From assembly GCA_947579665.1 (NCBI GenBank), contig OX388349.1, forward strand, positions 27,312,459-27,376,458: a DNA stretch of 64,000 nt. Direction: 5' to 3'. This stretch comes from Sympetrum striolatum (taxonomy: Eukaryota > Arthropoda > Insecta > Odonata > Libellulidae). Shown in pieces: positions 35,950 to 47,862 of the stretch. Below the pieces are notes generated by a model, which was given only the letters and a program-made list of their open reading frames with translations, was not told the DNA's origin and did no database searches. Position numbers and translations under genes: made by a program. The first letter of the stretch is position 1. Every line of letters starts with the position of its first letter.

Positions 35950-36722
35950 TCCTTATGATTCCTTAAGGGTGGTTCCTCCTTTACACCACTTTGTGTTGCC
36001 GGTGCCTCGATGAGGCCATGGCACGTGGACGATGCCGCTCAGTCGGACGAAACCACACTTGCCCTTGCGCACAAAGTTCCAAAAACGGCTTGTGAAATGT
36101 TCTGGTAGGGGAGCCAAGATGGTTAAGCCAGCCTCCTGGATATAATAAGATCCTGTGCTCGATTACCGGCCCCGTCATTAATTTTTCAAGTCCGTTTTTC
36201 CTTTTAGTATTGCAATCCTAGCTTAAAACTGACAGGATCAAATCTTCCACTTTTCTGGTGACTGCTGAGACTAAGTTGTCACACCTTTTTAGAAGATTTT
36301 TAGGCAGTAATTAAATTGGCTAGATTAGTCAACCGGAAAAAAGAAAATTTGGGTTTAAGTTTTGGTCCTGTTAGTTTTTTTTTGACGTCCGTGTGTATTT
36401 TGAAACGTTATTGGGCTATCTCTATCTTATTTATACTCTATCGTGCCTTTCTATGTAAAGTTGGTGCTCGAATATCTTGCTCACCGTACGTGATTGCTAT
36501 TGAAATTACTTAAACAGCGAGTACTTTCAAAAGGCTGAAAAATTAACTTGCTAATAATACAAGGTTGAATAAGGAGTGAAAATTGTGACATGACTGGGAC
36601 TCGAACCCAGGTATCCCACTTTCCGGGCAGTTGTTCTAACCACTAAACTACCATGCCACCACAATTTCACTCCTGTTAAAGGGATGCTTTATGAGCAGAT
36701 AGTGGCGCTCCACACAATTTTT
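35950..36722 (-). mobile_element. ~775-bp dispersed repeat with tRNA-like body, copy 2
   Basis: Near-identical to 28886-29659. The shared part begins at TCCTTATGATTCC and ends at CACACAATTTTT, after which the two loci diverge at once. Copy 2 lacks the last ~20 bases (tRNA side) present in copy 1, so it looks 5'-truncated. The near-identity implies that one or both copies are recent. Confidence 0.8.
36585..36659 (-). ncRNA. tRNA-like body (pseudo-tRNA), copy 2
   Basis: Same 75 bases as at 29522-29596, with the same intact B box, T arm and acceptor arm and the same weak anticodon arm. The adjacent inner inverted-repeat arms are present. The outer partner arm is cut off at the element boundary. 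Confidence 0.65.
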
Positions 36723-36884
36723 GGCTGGCTACAGAAGTTGCAAAAGGATAGAAAGGAGACAAAGAGAAAAAAGAGGGGGAAAAGTTAGACTATGTACTTT
36801 TAGGGAGCCGGAAAATATGTACTGAGTAAAGATAGAGTATTAGACTTGTTTTCAATCACATTTCAAAAGAAACACCTTGTCACA

Positions 36885-37360
36885 ATTTAGCCTGCCTCGT
36901 AATTATCTCCTGGTTCTTCAGCATAGCTCATTATGTCATCTCATGCTCCATGATCTTAAAGAAAGCAGCTCTGGGACGTCCTCTTGGTTTTTCCAACAAT
37001 TTTTATTTCAAATATTATATGTTAGCACTTACTCTTGTACATGTCCAATAATTTTTGTCCTGCTTTATCCTATTGATCTTAAGAACGATATCGTTGTTCA
37101 TTTATTCTATTATTTTTCATTCTTTATCCTTTTGCACTAAACTTGTTTACGTCATTTTCCTCCAAATCCACATTTCAATCTCCTGGAACTTGTTTTTTTC
37201 CTCTCTCTTTATTGCTCTCATATCCACATAACAATACAATTCTAATGGACATTTCCATGAATCTTTTTTCTGGTTTGTATGCTTATATTGTTACTATGTG
37301 AAACGGTCTTCATGTTTTGAAACACTTGCTCCGCCAAGGGTATTCTTATCTTGGACTTAC
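36885..37360 (-). pseudogene. LINE reverse-transcriptase C-terminal relic
   Basis: Conceptual translation on the minus strand, changing frame several times, gives in order: a TRKKF(M)E-like segment, VLLCGYES, FQEIEMWIWRKM, a segment ending in KQDKNYWTC, and EKPRGRPRAAFFKIMEHEM followed by SYAE. In order and spacing these match the region after the catalytic palm in a large class of animal LINE proteins, which read roughly LLYG.E.W, LEAFEMW.WR.M, W.GH, RGRPR and SYAE..DRE.W. Multiple stops and frameshifts make it a dead fragment. No 5' part of the element was found in the window. It lies about 160 bases from the edge of repeat copy 2. Confidence 0.7.
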
Positions 37361-38799
37361 TTTTACATGTATTTTTTTGTTTTTAATAATACTTCATAAA
37401 TAACAAAAATCTTCAATCTAATTAAACTATTACGTTTTAATGTTTAGAATTTGTTTCTGTGTTCTCTACTGTTCACTGAGCTAACCCTAATCCGATATTT
37501 GGTGGTTAAATTCTCTTCATTTAGTTAACTCAATTGAGGTTTAAAAAGGTGAATCAAGATAACATACGTTACCTTTATGAATTGCTACGATTTATGACAA
37601 TCATTCTCATGACAAACATGTTAATTAATTAAATTTTCATCTCATTTACATGATAAGATACGTGCTAACGGGAAGCATCTATAAAATTCAAAATTTGCAT
37701 TATATAAACCACTCAGCCATTGTACGCGAAACTGAGGTATTAATGCCAATCTTTCGGTTTAGCGGAACACTAAAAATCATTGCTGTTTATTACTGATTAA
37801 CTTTACTCAAGCATAAACTCGTTTTCCCTTGCTTACTTCCATAGGGATATCCTTTTGATTATGCATTATGCAGTACAGAAATGCATAAATCGTTGCCTAA
37901 CCTCCAAGATACTACCAAGCCTTCCCACAGCCTTGCCGATTATCGTTGAACCTTTTTTTCTACCACCAGATGTACTTATGTGCTGACTCAATATTTACTG
38001 AACACTTAACTATAGGTTTACTGGATTTAACATAAAATCAAATTATTAATGGAAACAAATATTTTTCCATTAATGGAAAATTTGGTGTAAATTATCTTTG
38101 AATTTTCGCAATCTGCAATCAGCAAATTTCCTCGGAATAGAAAACACAAAAATATTGAAACTGATTATAAAAACAATTATTTTTTAATAGTATGCGTTAT
38201 ACCAAGAGATTTTTTTTGCTGCACCCAATTGTGCAGCCAATTGGAAAGCCGGAGTATAAAGGCGAATTCTTTGATGATACCCTAATTGCGCAGGTCGTGT
38301 TTCCTCTCCTTATAGGGCAATTTCCTATGTTGAACACTAATTCCCATGCTTCCCTTAGGAAAATCAAAATCCACTAAATACATTTTGCTTTTAATAATCA
38401 ATTTAAATAGCATTAATTTCATTATCTTGAATGGTCTTATTTGAATTGACGTTCAGTTAAGTGAAACTGGCGAGTTTAAAGTCTCAATTCCGTAGAAAAT
38501 AAATACGTTATTTATTTAAGTATACGCTCAAACCCAAAGCGGCAAATCCTATTGAAATATATTATTCCATCGATTAAAGGTAATTGTATATCATTACAGT
38601 AATCAATTTTCAAAGTCTTATTTCAGGAAGAAATGAATGATATTTTTAAAATTAATTTTACTACGCTTTATTTTCACCTTTTTAAAGTCACCCAAATAAT
38701 TAAGTGACCACATAAAAGCAAACAACTCCAAAAAACTGAATGATTTTTCCGTTTTAAGGGCTGCAAAGGGATGCAGAAGAGCTAGAAATAAAAAATGAA
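37361..38799. other. AT-rich stretch, nothing recognised
   Basis: No open frame above about 61 codons, no exon and no repeat recognised. Confidence 0.4.
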
Positions 38800-39130
38800 A
38801 AACCCTCACTTATCCGCGTTGGGGAGATGCCGGCGCTTCGAACACCCATTCGCTTATCTGAATTGAAATGTAAGCTTTTAGTTCAGCCATTTGTGCCAAA
38901 AATACGCTAAGGACGTTCTTGAGATAAAGGGAGCTCCTATCTTCGAGTGATTTATTCCCCATGCGATTCGGGAATTTCCGGAAAACTGCGAAGAATCGCA
39001 GTATCGAGTACTTCATCCCTCGAAAAGGGAGAATACTCTTGACTCGCTTACTTAATATTTCCATCGTTTAGATGGTTTTCACCCTCACGTCTCGGCTATT
39101 ACCACTCTTGCCACCGCTATCTAGAAAACA
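38800..39130. other. CpG-richer pocket, function unknown
   Basis: Raised CpG over about 330 bases. An 84-codon minus frame (38810-39064) has no recognisable domain and no matching splice sites. It may be a conserved non-coding element. Confidence 0.3.
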
Positions 39131-42100
39131 TGCAAAAAACGGAACCGAGCCCATTTCAGCGAAAAATGAAAAATAAAATAATTTTTGCCGTCGACCCTAT
39201 CTATGCTGAGTATAAGCTCATTAGATAGTTATATCTCGTACAGGAGCAGCCTTTGCTGCCTTCTCATTATAAATTTCTGTTACTAGGCTCTTGCTAACCT
39301 TTAATACAAATCTTGCTTTACCACGTAATTATTTTTTTACATTATCCCCAAATGCCTCATAGTAAAATTTGTATTTTCATCAATTATCTGTGAGCATTCA
39401 CAATTTTAATAGTTTAACAAGGCAGTATTATTTATAGTAATTGCTCTCACTTATTTCACTTACAAAGATTCATTTTGGTAATTATATTTGTTTTTAGTAA
39501 TTACACACAGTTGTTTCTTATCTTTTGAATTTCCATACTATTTTAGGAAAGGCCAAACAAGATAATCTATTCACGACTGATAAGTAAAAATGCGCTTGTA
39601 CTTAATAGCATTAAATTAATACTCAGATATAATTTCGACAACACCATTATATCAAAATTAATCTTTTTTGTATATTACCTATCACATCATAACATACGCA
39701 TGGATATGCATACTACTAAATCAATTTTTTGGAGTCTTAGTCTTAAATATATTATTTAAATCCTGAAATTTGCTTACAATTAATCACTTCCCTAATTCAA
39801 GACAAGGGGCTCTATAGTAACATGAAACCAACTATAGTTATCACAATGGCTAATGCGTAACAAGATTTTATTTTCTATATTTATCGTTTAATTACAGCAT
39901 TAGATCGTGAGTACACATTTAACTTTTTATTACTCGATAAATATTGGAATTCACTTCTGCATTACCTTATTTGAATTTCTTATTCACACCCCAGATTGTA
40001 GCTATCGATATCGTTTAACATAAACGGAGTTATAAGGATTCCTCTAAATACTTTTGTTGACTTTTCTGTTGGTTTTCCTGGTTTCCTGGAAAACTTAAGG
40101 TTTCCTTTTCTGTAAAGATACGAGACATTCTACCATCAACATCTTATCCTTAGTCTTGAAGAACTTTAAATGCATGAAGATATAGAAAAAACAGAATATT
40201 CATCAGAAATTGGGTAATCATATGCACATAAACATATGAGGAGATGCCTACATATATAGCAGTATTTATGATAACCTTTTTCTTCGATTACATGTTCAGG
40301 ATAACTGGCATTAAGATAACCAACAAATTTTTTTATTGATTGTATCAACGTCAATGCAATATTATCTATATTTGAATAATCATACAAAACTAGTAAAAGA
40401 TGAAAAGTTTTGGCGGAATTTCAACATTTCAATTTAAAAATTAGCTTAATGTTGATTAAAAGGTCTATGAAAAAATACTGGAAGTTGTTCATCGTGATTT
40501 ACATACGGAATGTTTTAGAAGGACAATTGACATAAAACTCTAACAAAGGAATTGTAAATGGCTTAAGAGCTTTAAGGAGTGGCCATATGAATATTTTTTA
40601 TCCTCAGATAATTGCCGTTCTCATCTTAAACTTTCTAATTTATGGGGTGAATAATTGAATGGAAATCCATTCCGGAACCAAAAAAAATGTTCAAATATCA
40701 ATACAAGTTCGGTAATTGGTGTTATTAGTTTTATGAAGTAATAGTTTCATAAACGTTCCATATTTGAAATTGGAATGTGAATTCCAGTAACATTATTTTA
40801 TAGTAGCCTGATATAAGCTAACATCGCTCTCTTGAATTTGACACAAAATAGTTTAATTAAAAGCGGCTGATCTTACAGTATTAGGTAGGATATGAATCAC
40901 TAACATACTCTTCGGGTTTAATTTGGCTCAGCCAAACCAGAACTCCCAAATTAGAGAGTAACGAAAAGTGCAATTTTGATTAATTATCAAGCGATGCAGT
41001 ATTCGCATCAGTGCTTTGTATTTCACTTGTTTATGGAGGTATAAACCCATTAAGTCCACTCGAAGTCAACACCATTGCCTTTGCTTCTCTTCTGTTCGCA
41101 ACCAGTCTGCATTAACTAGGTTAAAAACAAATTAAGCTCTCTGCGTGGTTTTGAATTGGACCACCAAATGCCGCAATTACGTTTCAATTTCGTAAAAAAA
41201 ATAATGAAACTTTGTATGGTATTTCAAACGAAGAGAAGATCCTCTCTTGGGAAAATACGGCAAAAGTGTAAAAATTGAAATCTGAAACATAGAGAATAGA
41301 TAATAAACGAATTATACTTTCAATTTATGCTGAAAAATTTGGGCAAAAGTTTTATGGCTATATTATTATCGCAATATTTACCTAATTTGCAGCGAAAGTA
41401 ATAATCGTTATGTAACTTGTTAATATTGGCAATAATTAAAAATTTACAAACAAAAATTTTAAAACGATTTTTTATTATTGTTGAACATATCTCAATTTTT
41501 GTATTGGGACAGTTCAAATGGCATTGTAAATTGGTCTAAGTGAAATTTAACTCGAAAATTAATAATTTATGTCAGTTCTGGAAGAATCTCATTTTAAAGG
41601 TGTTAAAACTTTCTTTAATTTCAATAATACGGTAATATAGCGATGGGCTTTGATAATAAAATACCTTTTAATATCCCATTAAGTATATGCCGATTTCATT
41701 CCCTCTGTTAATCCGTTTAATTTCAGATCTAAAAGCGATTGAAAGCGAATGCAACTCGACTTCTATTCGTCACTCTAAAATTTCAATTCTGGGTTGCGAT
41801 ATCGATTAACACCTCATTTGAATGTAATCGGTGGTAATGCGAAATGTTTTCAAAGGATACTGAATATTTATGCATGGAGAAGCTTTGACCGTTCGACGTA
41901 ATTGAAATGACTTTGGCTTTGATGCATAATTCAATGAAGCCATTCATCCTAAATTTCTATCATGCATGCTGCATTCGGAATTTATAAAGAAAGGAGGTTT
42001 GATTAATAGCTATTTCAAGGCTTGCCACCTTTAATTGCCGCTTCTTGACTCTCAAAATCCATGGCATTTATTTTATTGAAGTAACCAGTATAATTTAACG

Positions 42101-45039
42101 GAATGCTATTTCCTCCGGGAGTTCGTTTTAAATTTAAGAGACTTTTCCATACTTATGGAGTCGTAATTTCCCAAAGAGATTGTAGCATATCACATAGAAA
42201 AAAATGAAGCATTCATGGAACTCGACGGAATGTGTTGAATTTTGAGTCTTGATATTTTTGATACGGATATAAACATAAATACACGAATTAGATATAAATT
42301 AGACAAGGTGTTTGGGTTTTATCTATTTAATGGAAAAATCATCTGTTATTTGTTACGTAAAATTAATAAGAATGTATTTAACCTTAAAAGCTCAAGAATT
42401 TCGCAAAGTAATAACATATTCTATGATATTAGGCCGTTGCGTGACATTATCTTCTACGATAATCGCCATATACATATTTATATTTATAAATTTATATATA
42501 ATTTATAAATTATCAAAAACTAAATATATTTATAAATTAAGTTATTCAATGTAATTACTTCATTTTTTAACAGTTTAATGATTTATGTTTCTAGATACAT
42601 TTTAACTCATTGAACGTCTATAAAAGGTAAAGAATTACATTTTAATATTCCAAAGGATTAGTTGTGTACCATATTATTTCAAAATTTTTAATGTGTTAAA
42701 TTTAATTCCATCGTTCTTAATGTAAAATTCAGTGGAATATAAATATAAACCATTTTAGTGATCATCCATAGTGATAACTAATTCATGAGAAACATGACGT
42801 AACGGGCGTAAGCATGCCTAAATGAATTAACAATTAAATTATTTTTCAAATTTATTTAATAATGATGTCACATAGTTCGATATTTCTAAAAATTACTTTC
42901 TATTCTGCACTCTTACGATTGCTTTTTCTTTGCTTTAAATAATATAAATATAGGAATTCACTTTACGATTTTTCTATCTATTTTTGTCCAGTATGTTTCT
43001 CCAAAACCAATCAGACTGAGAATTCTGGAAAATATACAGTCATTACTATTATGGTGTTTTCTAGGCCTTAAGATTTTTTCAACTACCTTCCTCTCTCTTA
43101 ATCCACCTAACGATACATTTAAATTCATGTTTGTATTAGTTTTGGTTTGATACATTCCCACTCCATGTACCATAACTAGTGTAAGTTTGAGTAGGCGTCG
43201 CTTTACTTTTGAAATCGCAGTTATTCTGCAAATGGCCCTGTGCACAAAATAGACATAATATATAATTTTAAAATATAATTGCGTTTCTAAATAAATCTCT
43301 TCAAATAATGTTAACGTAATATGCGTCGAAGTTAAAATCTAGTTAACACTTAAGCCCATAGTTGTTACTGATACAGTGGAAGTAATGGTATGTTTAAGAG
43401 TGTTTCAATAGCTGAGGTTATTTCGCGCGTATGGTGTCCCAAGGGGAAACGAAGTCAGGACTAAGTTATTTTGTTCAGAGACAGGTATACTTATCACACG
43501 GATTCGCCTACGCCCATCAACGGCTTTTTGATTTTCAGCATACATTTCATAAAAATCCTCATACATATTTCTGGTTTGATGAATCATAGACAACGTCCCC
43601 ATTGAATCCGTGGAGCTACAAACACCCACTATACATTTGGATGGAATACTCAAGTTTCCTCGACGCCGCGCGGATCAGCTTCGATACAGCATGTCAGGAT
43701 GACATTTTTCATCCAGAATTATTGGAAACGTGACGATATTTCCAAATGTAGTCTCTATGCCCTGAGCAAAAATAGCGTGAATGGAAAAGGGCAAAATAGG
43801 GACGATGTATGGAGTCGTAAGCCTTAAGGATATTCTCAGAGCACGAAAAAAGTGCGGACACCATGTCTTCGATGCTGAAATACGATAGGAAATGCAGTTG
43901 CGGGCTTCGAGGATGAGGCAAATATGTTTCCCTTATCTTCCGCTGTTTGTATCAGGAAAGCAGATTTAGCATAGTATTCCATTTCCTCCCAATCCCCATA
44001 TCTCGCAGTTTACAGCGTTATCTTCTCTGAGTACCTCACCAAACAAAACTTTCTCCTCTCCCCATTTGAGAATCGGGATAAACCTCAGTCTTGCTGGATT
44101 CACACCTACTCGTTGCTTCCATACAATAAATGTACCTCTTCCTTACAATCTGTTGATTCATTCCACCACAGTTATTCTCGGAATGGTCTCTCAGATAGTT
44201 TCACGCATTCTCACATGCTTATTCAGTGCGAGGATCGTAATATAATTAGAAATTGAGTATTTTGCCCTATCTGGAATTATTCCTATTGAAATTGGTAGAA
44301 TAATAATTTTTAAGATTTCTTATTGAACACTTTTAGGACTAAAGATATTGTAGTATGGTTAGTATACTAAATTATTCCTAGTAACTAAGAAAGAAAAAAA
44401 AACAGAAATTTCAAACTACGTACTTGAATAATTAAAAGTAAAAACCATAACAAAAAACATAACTAAAATTTTATTATTTATATTCGAAAAAAGGACTGCA
44501 AAGCTATTAAATGCACACACAATTATACGTTTCGTTTTTTGACCCTGTGAGGACTTAATAATCTCAGGGGAAGTTTGAAACGACCTCGAAGATCCTGGCT
44601 GATAAAATTCATCTTATTTCACTTTGAATTTTTAGAAATTTGGATGGTTTCAATTCCAAACATTCAGCTATGAATACAACTCTTTAGTAGGTAAGGGTTA
44701 TATATAACTCTTGCTACGCAATGCGCAAAACTGAGCCTTAATAAGTGACCACGCAGCACAAATTAGTTACCCATAACTAATTCTTAGAGGTAATTTGAAT
44801 ATTAAAATAATTTCCACATTGTAAATATGAAATTATAAAATTCTAATTCTTATTCTATGCTGAAGTATCAAATTCTTTATACCCCGAATCATAGTTTCCA
44901 AAGTGGTTATTAACTGGCGTAAGTGTAATTGCTTCTATAGGATGGCTTCGTATTGCGAGATACAGAAAAATTTGACTGATTGGTTCGATAACAAATTTGG
45001 TTTTCCATTTTCTATTATTCACTTTTTTATTAAATGCTT
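39131..45039. other. Gene-free stretch
   Basis: About 5.9 kb. Frames of 95 codons (42958-43245, minus), 82 codons (43405-43653, minus) and 88 codons (42242-42508, plus) show no domain. The 41690-42000 and 43400-43930 parts are a little richer in G+C but hold no supportable exon. Confidence 0.45.
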
Positions 45040-45240
45040 CCTCTTATTCGCAAAAATGCTCCGTACGCCGTTCTCCTTCTACTTCCGCTTTATAATCCGC
45101 TATATATCTCCTTCTCTAGACCCCTCAGCCTATTTCTATTTACCTCTCTACCCTCCTCTCCATTTCCCCTATTCCCCCCCCCCCCTATTCACTCCCCCTT
45201 TCTCTGTCCCGCCCCCTCATTCATCCGTTCCTATTGTGTC
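45040..45240 (+). repeat. Pyrimidine-rich low-complexity tract with a C run
   Basis: C and T make up nearly all of the plus strand here, with a run of more than ten C near 45174-45184. Two overlapping plus frames (140 and 110 codons) pass through it and produce P/S/L/F-rich peptides. They are compositional artefacts. Confidence 0.6.
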
Positions 45241-47681
45241 TCTAAAATACCACACAAATCCCTTTACTTGCATTCCCGACAGCTCCGACCTCTCCCATAC
45301 ATCTCAAAGGGGATCCACAGGCTGAGCTGTACATCACGTTCCCAGAGAAACAGCTCGGGAAAATAAAAAACATTTGCGTGCATCTTCTATCATCTGAAAA
45401 AATCTTCCCTTCTCCAAAAGGAGGAATCAAAGTCGAATAGCAGATAGTTTACACTTTAGCATGATACATTGATCTTAGTGGATTTGATTATGAGTTTGAT
45501 ATTCTCCCTATGGGTAAACAGTAAATGCCTACGAAGCGATAAGGCGTCAATCAAGATGAATACTACTTGCAATGGGTAAGATTAAATGTTCAACCGTAAT
45601 TTGTATCCCCAAGTTTTAATTCCTGTAATCCTCATGCCTTTAAACAAAAAAATATCTCCATACCCTCCTATATCTTTGGTTTCACGTTTTCAATATATTT
45701 AAATAGGATTTCCCTTTCAAACCTGATAGTAAAGCTGTCTGAATTTAATTTCCAAGTCATGGAATACTTCAGAGTTATTACAAATAATCTCATACAGACT
45801 TAACAATTGATATTGGTAATTGAAATTAAAAGCCACGATATTAAGGCATTGACAATCGATATATCGACAATTTTACAAAATGTGATGAAAGGTTAAGCTT
45901 ACAGTTACATTCATAGCTAAAATAATGAGATAGTGGAAGGGAGGAGGTGTTCATCCATTTTGGTATCAAGGCATATCAAATAAATAGCTTTTCAGACGCT
46001 GATTATGCCCAAGATTCTTGGAGAGGCATTGCTGTTTGAACAGAAATAACTAAATGACTTTATTTGGTGACAAGTTTCCTCACGTAGATTAAGTATTTCA
46101 TCTTATTGTCGAAGATATACCAAGATGATTTTGAAATATTTTTTCTGTTTGCATACAAAATCTTTAATACACTTGGCCACCAAAATATATTTTTTTAATA
46201 ATATTTGCTGATCTTAAAATATTAATTCCTGTTTATATTACGGGAATCAAATCAGAGGAATGGAAAGGCATTTAGTAGAGAATATTGTTCAGTGAAGATT
46301 TAACTCGTAAAATATTAATCAATAATCAGAATATATTTCGAGAGCGCTTGAGGGACAGCATGCCTTTGGGGCCTTAAGGTTTCATGTGCCTGCCTGCCAC
46401 TGAGACAATGGGGAAATTACCCCAACTGCTAGTAACTATTAACCAGTATCTTTCGAGACAAAACTGTAAAATGAGAACCAAAAATAAAACAGAGAAATAA
46501 TTGACGGCTGATATGTAATTTCTATGCATACTTTTTAATCTGTGACTGTATACTGGATGTTGAAGCCTTTCATCGCAGCAGCTAGCTTTCTTATTTATTT
46601 ACACTAATACATTTATTTGATTCGTTTTTCGTTGCATTTTAAATCAGAGCTTACAGCAAAGCAGAGCAAACAGCTTAAACAGCAAAGTGTTTAGGCTTCC
46701 TTTCATCACTTCCCTCCAATCTAAAGTTCGCAGACATCAATCTACTTCCTTATGCTCTTCACCTCTTACTCATATGGCATTTAATTCAAACACTTTTCTC
46801 TCTTTTCATATGCATTTGAGGGTAACTTTCTTATCTTCTCCGTTACAAAGAAGCTTTCTGCTTTCATTCCCCGATTTACGATGTCCTTCCCAAACAAAAG
46901 TAATTGCGTTCAGCTTTATACGTATGCGATGCTCGATTGTTTGACGATCCTTTGTATGAAAGAATAAACGTCTAAAGGCACATCAAAGCGTCGTTTTCGG
47001 CTCCATATCCTTTTTATATCCGTCCAGATTGTTTTCTCCCTCTCTCTCATATCTTTATGGCCTTATCCTTTTCCAGATTTCGCTTTCCTTTCACTCTCTG
47101 ATCCTATCTTTCATTTTGCATTCCGTCGTTCACATGCTTCGATATCTTCTTTTGATAATCGTTTTCATTCTTACTTTCACTTAAAAACATTTATTTTGCT
47201 TGATTTCAATTTAATTTGTTGAGAGAAATTTGGCATATAATAGCAATATTCTCTTTACCTATGCTATAAGAAAAGTATAGTTAATTCTTGAGAGAACTTA
47301 GGTCATAAATGAGAAGATATTGGAATATTTCATAACACTGCTTTCAAGCAATGAACGTTTCATTGCTTATTGGCTATGAAAATTTGACGATGGTGTCAAA
47401 TGTATAAGAATTCCATTTCAGTAAATATATTTTGAAAGCGTTCTTGGCGTGATTTCTATCAGTAATAAAATAATATTTTTTCAAAGTTATTCACTCTTAG
47501 TTACTTATTGATTAACTTATTTTTAATTCCTCCTGAAGATGGCTCCAGGGACAGCTGAAAAGTAGATGTTCATCGCAGTAACCCTCCCGATTTGTAACCA
47601 CAGAAGATTAAATTCACAAAATTCGCCGAAAAGCACCAGAACCTGAAATCAAACAATTTTTCATAAACTACAACGTACAAG
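45241..47681. other. Gene-free stretch
   Basis: Plus-strand pyrimidine-rich sequence recurs at 46990-47180. An 85-codon plus frame (46687-46944) has no domain. Near 47535-47566 the sequence GATGGCTCCAGGGACAGCTG recalls a short motif that I associate with the 3' parts of some arthropod retroelements, but the stretch is too short to call. Confidence 0.4.
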
Positions 47682-47862
47682 AAGTTCCCAGACCTATTTT
47701 TCCCGTGAAAACACCAAGCCGAAGAAATGTAAAATTATGGTGGTAGATAGCACCACATATTGCGGGTACAGCTACTTACCACCTACCTACCTATCTACCA
47801 ACAGAATTTTGTATTTCTCCTACTTGGTGTTTTCACGTGAAAAAATTAGTTCGGGAAATTTT
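47682..47862. repeat. Foldback (long inverted repeat), MITE-like
   Basis: Left arm 47682-47750 and right arm about 47777-47862 are imperfect reverse complements. GTGAAAACACCAAG is matched by CTTGGTGTTTTCAC, GAAATGTAAAATT by the complement of AATTTTGTATTTC, and GGTAGATAG by CTATCTACC. The outer ends TTCCC / GGGAA also pair. The loop of about 25 bases is rich in ACCT. Divergence between arms is higher than in the 5580 foldback. Confidence 0.7.

Noticed and set aside
43405..43653. 82-codon minus frame as an exon
   Set aside because: Reasonable amino-acid mix, but no convincing acceptor/donor pair, no domain and no neighbouring exon.
45034..45366. Two overlapping plus-strand frames of 110-140 codons
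   Set aside because: Low-complexity pyrimidine tract producing P/S/L/F-rich peptides in two frames at once.
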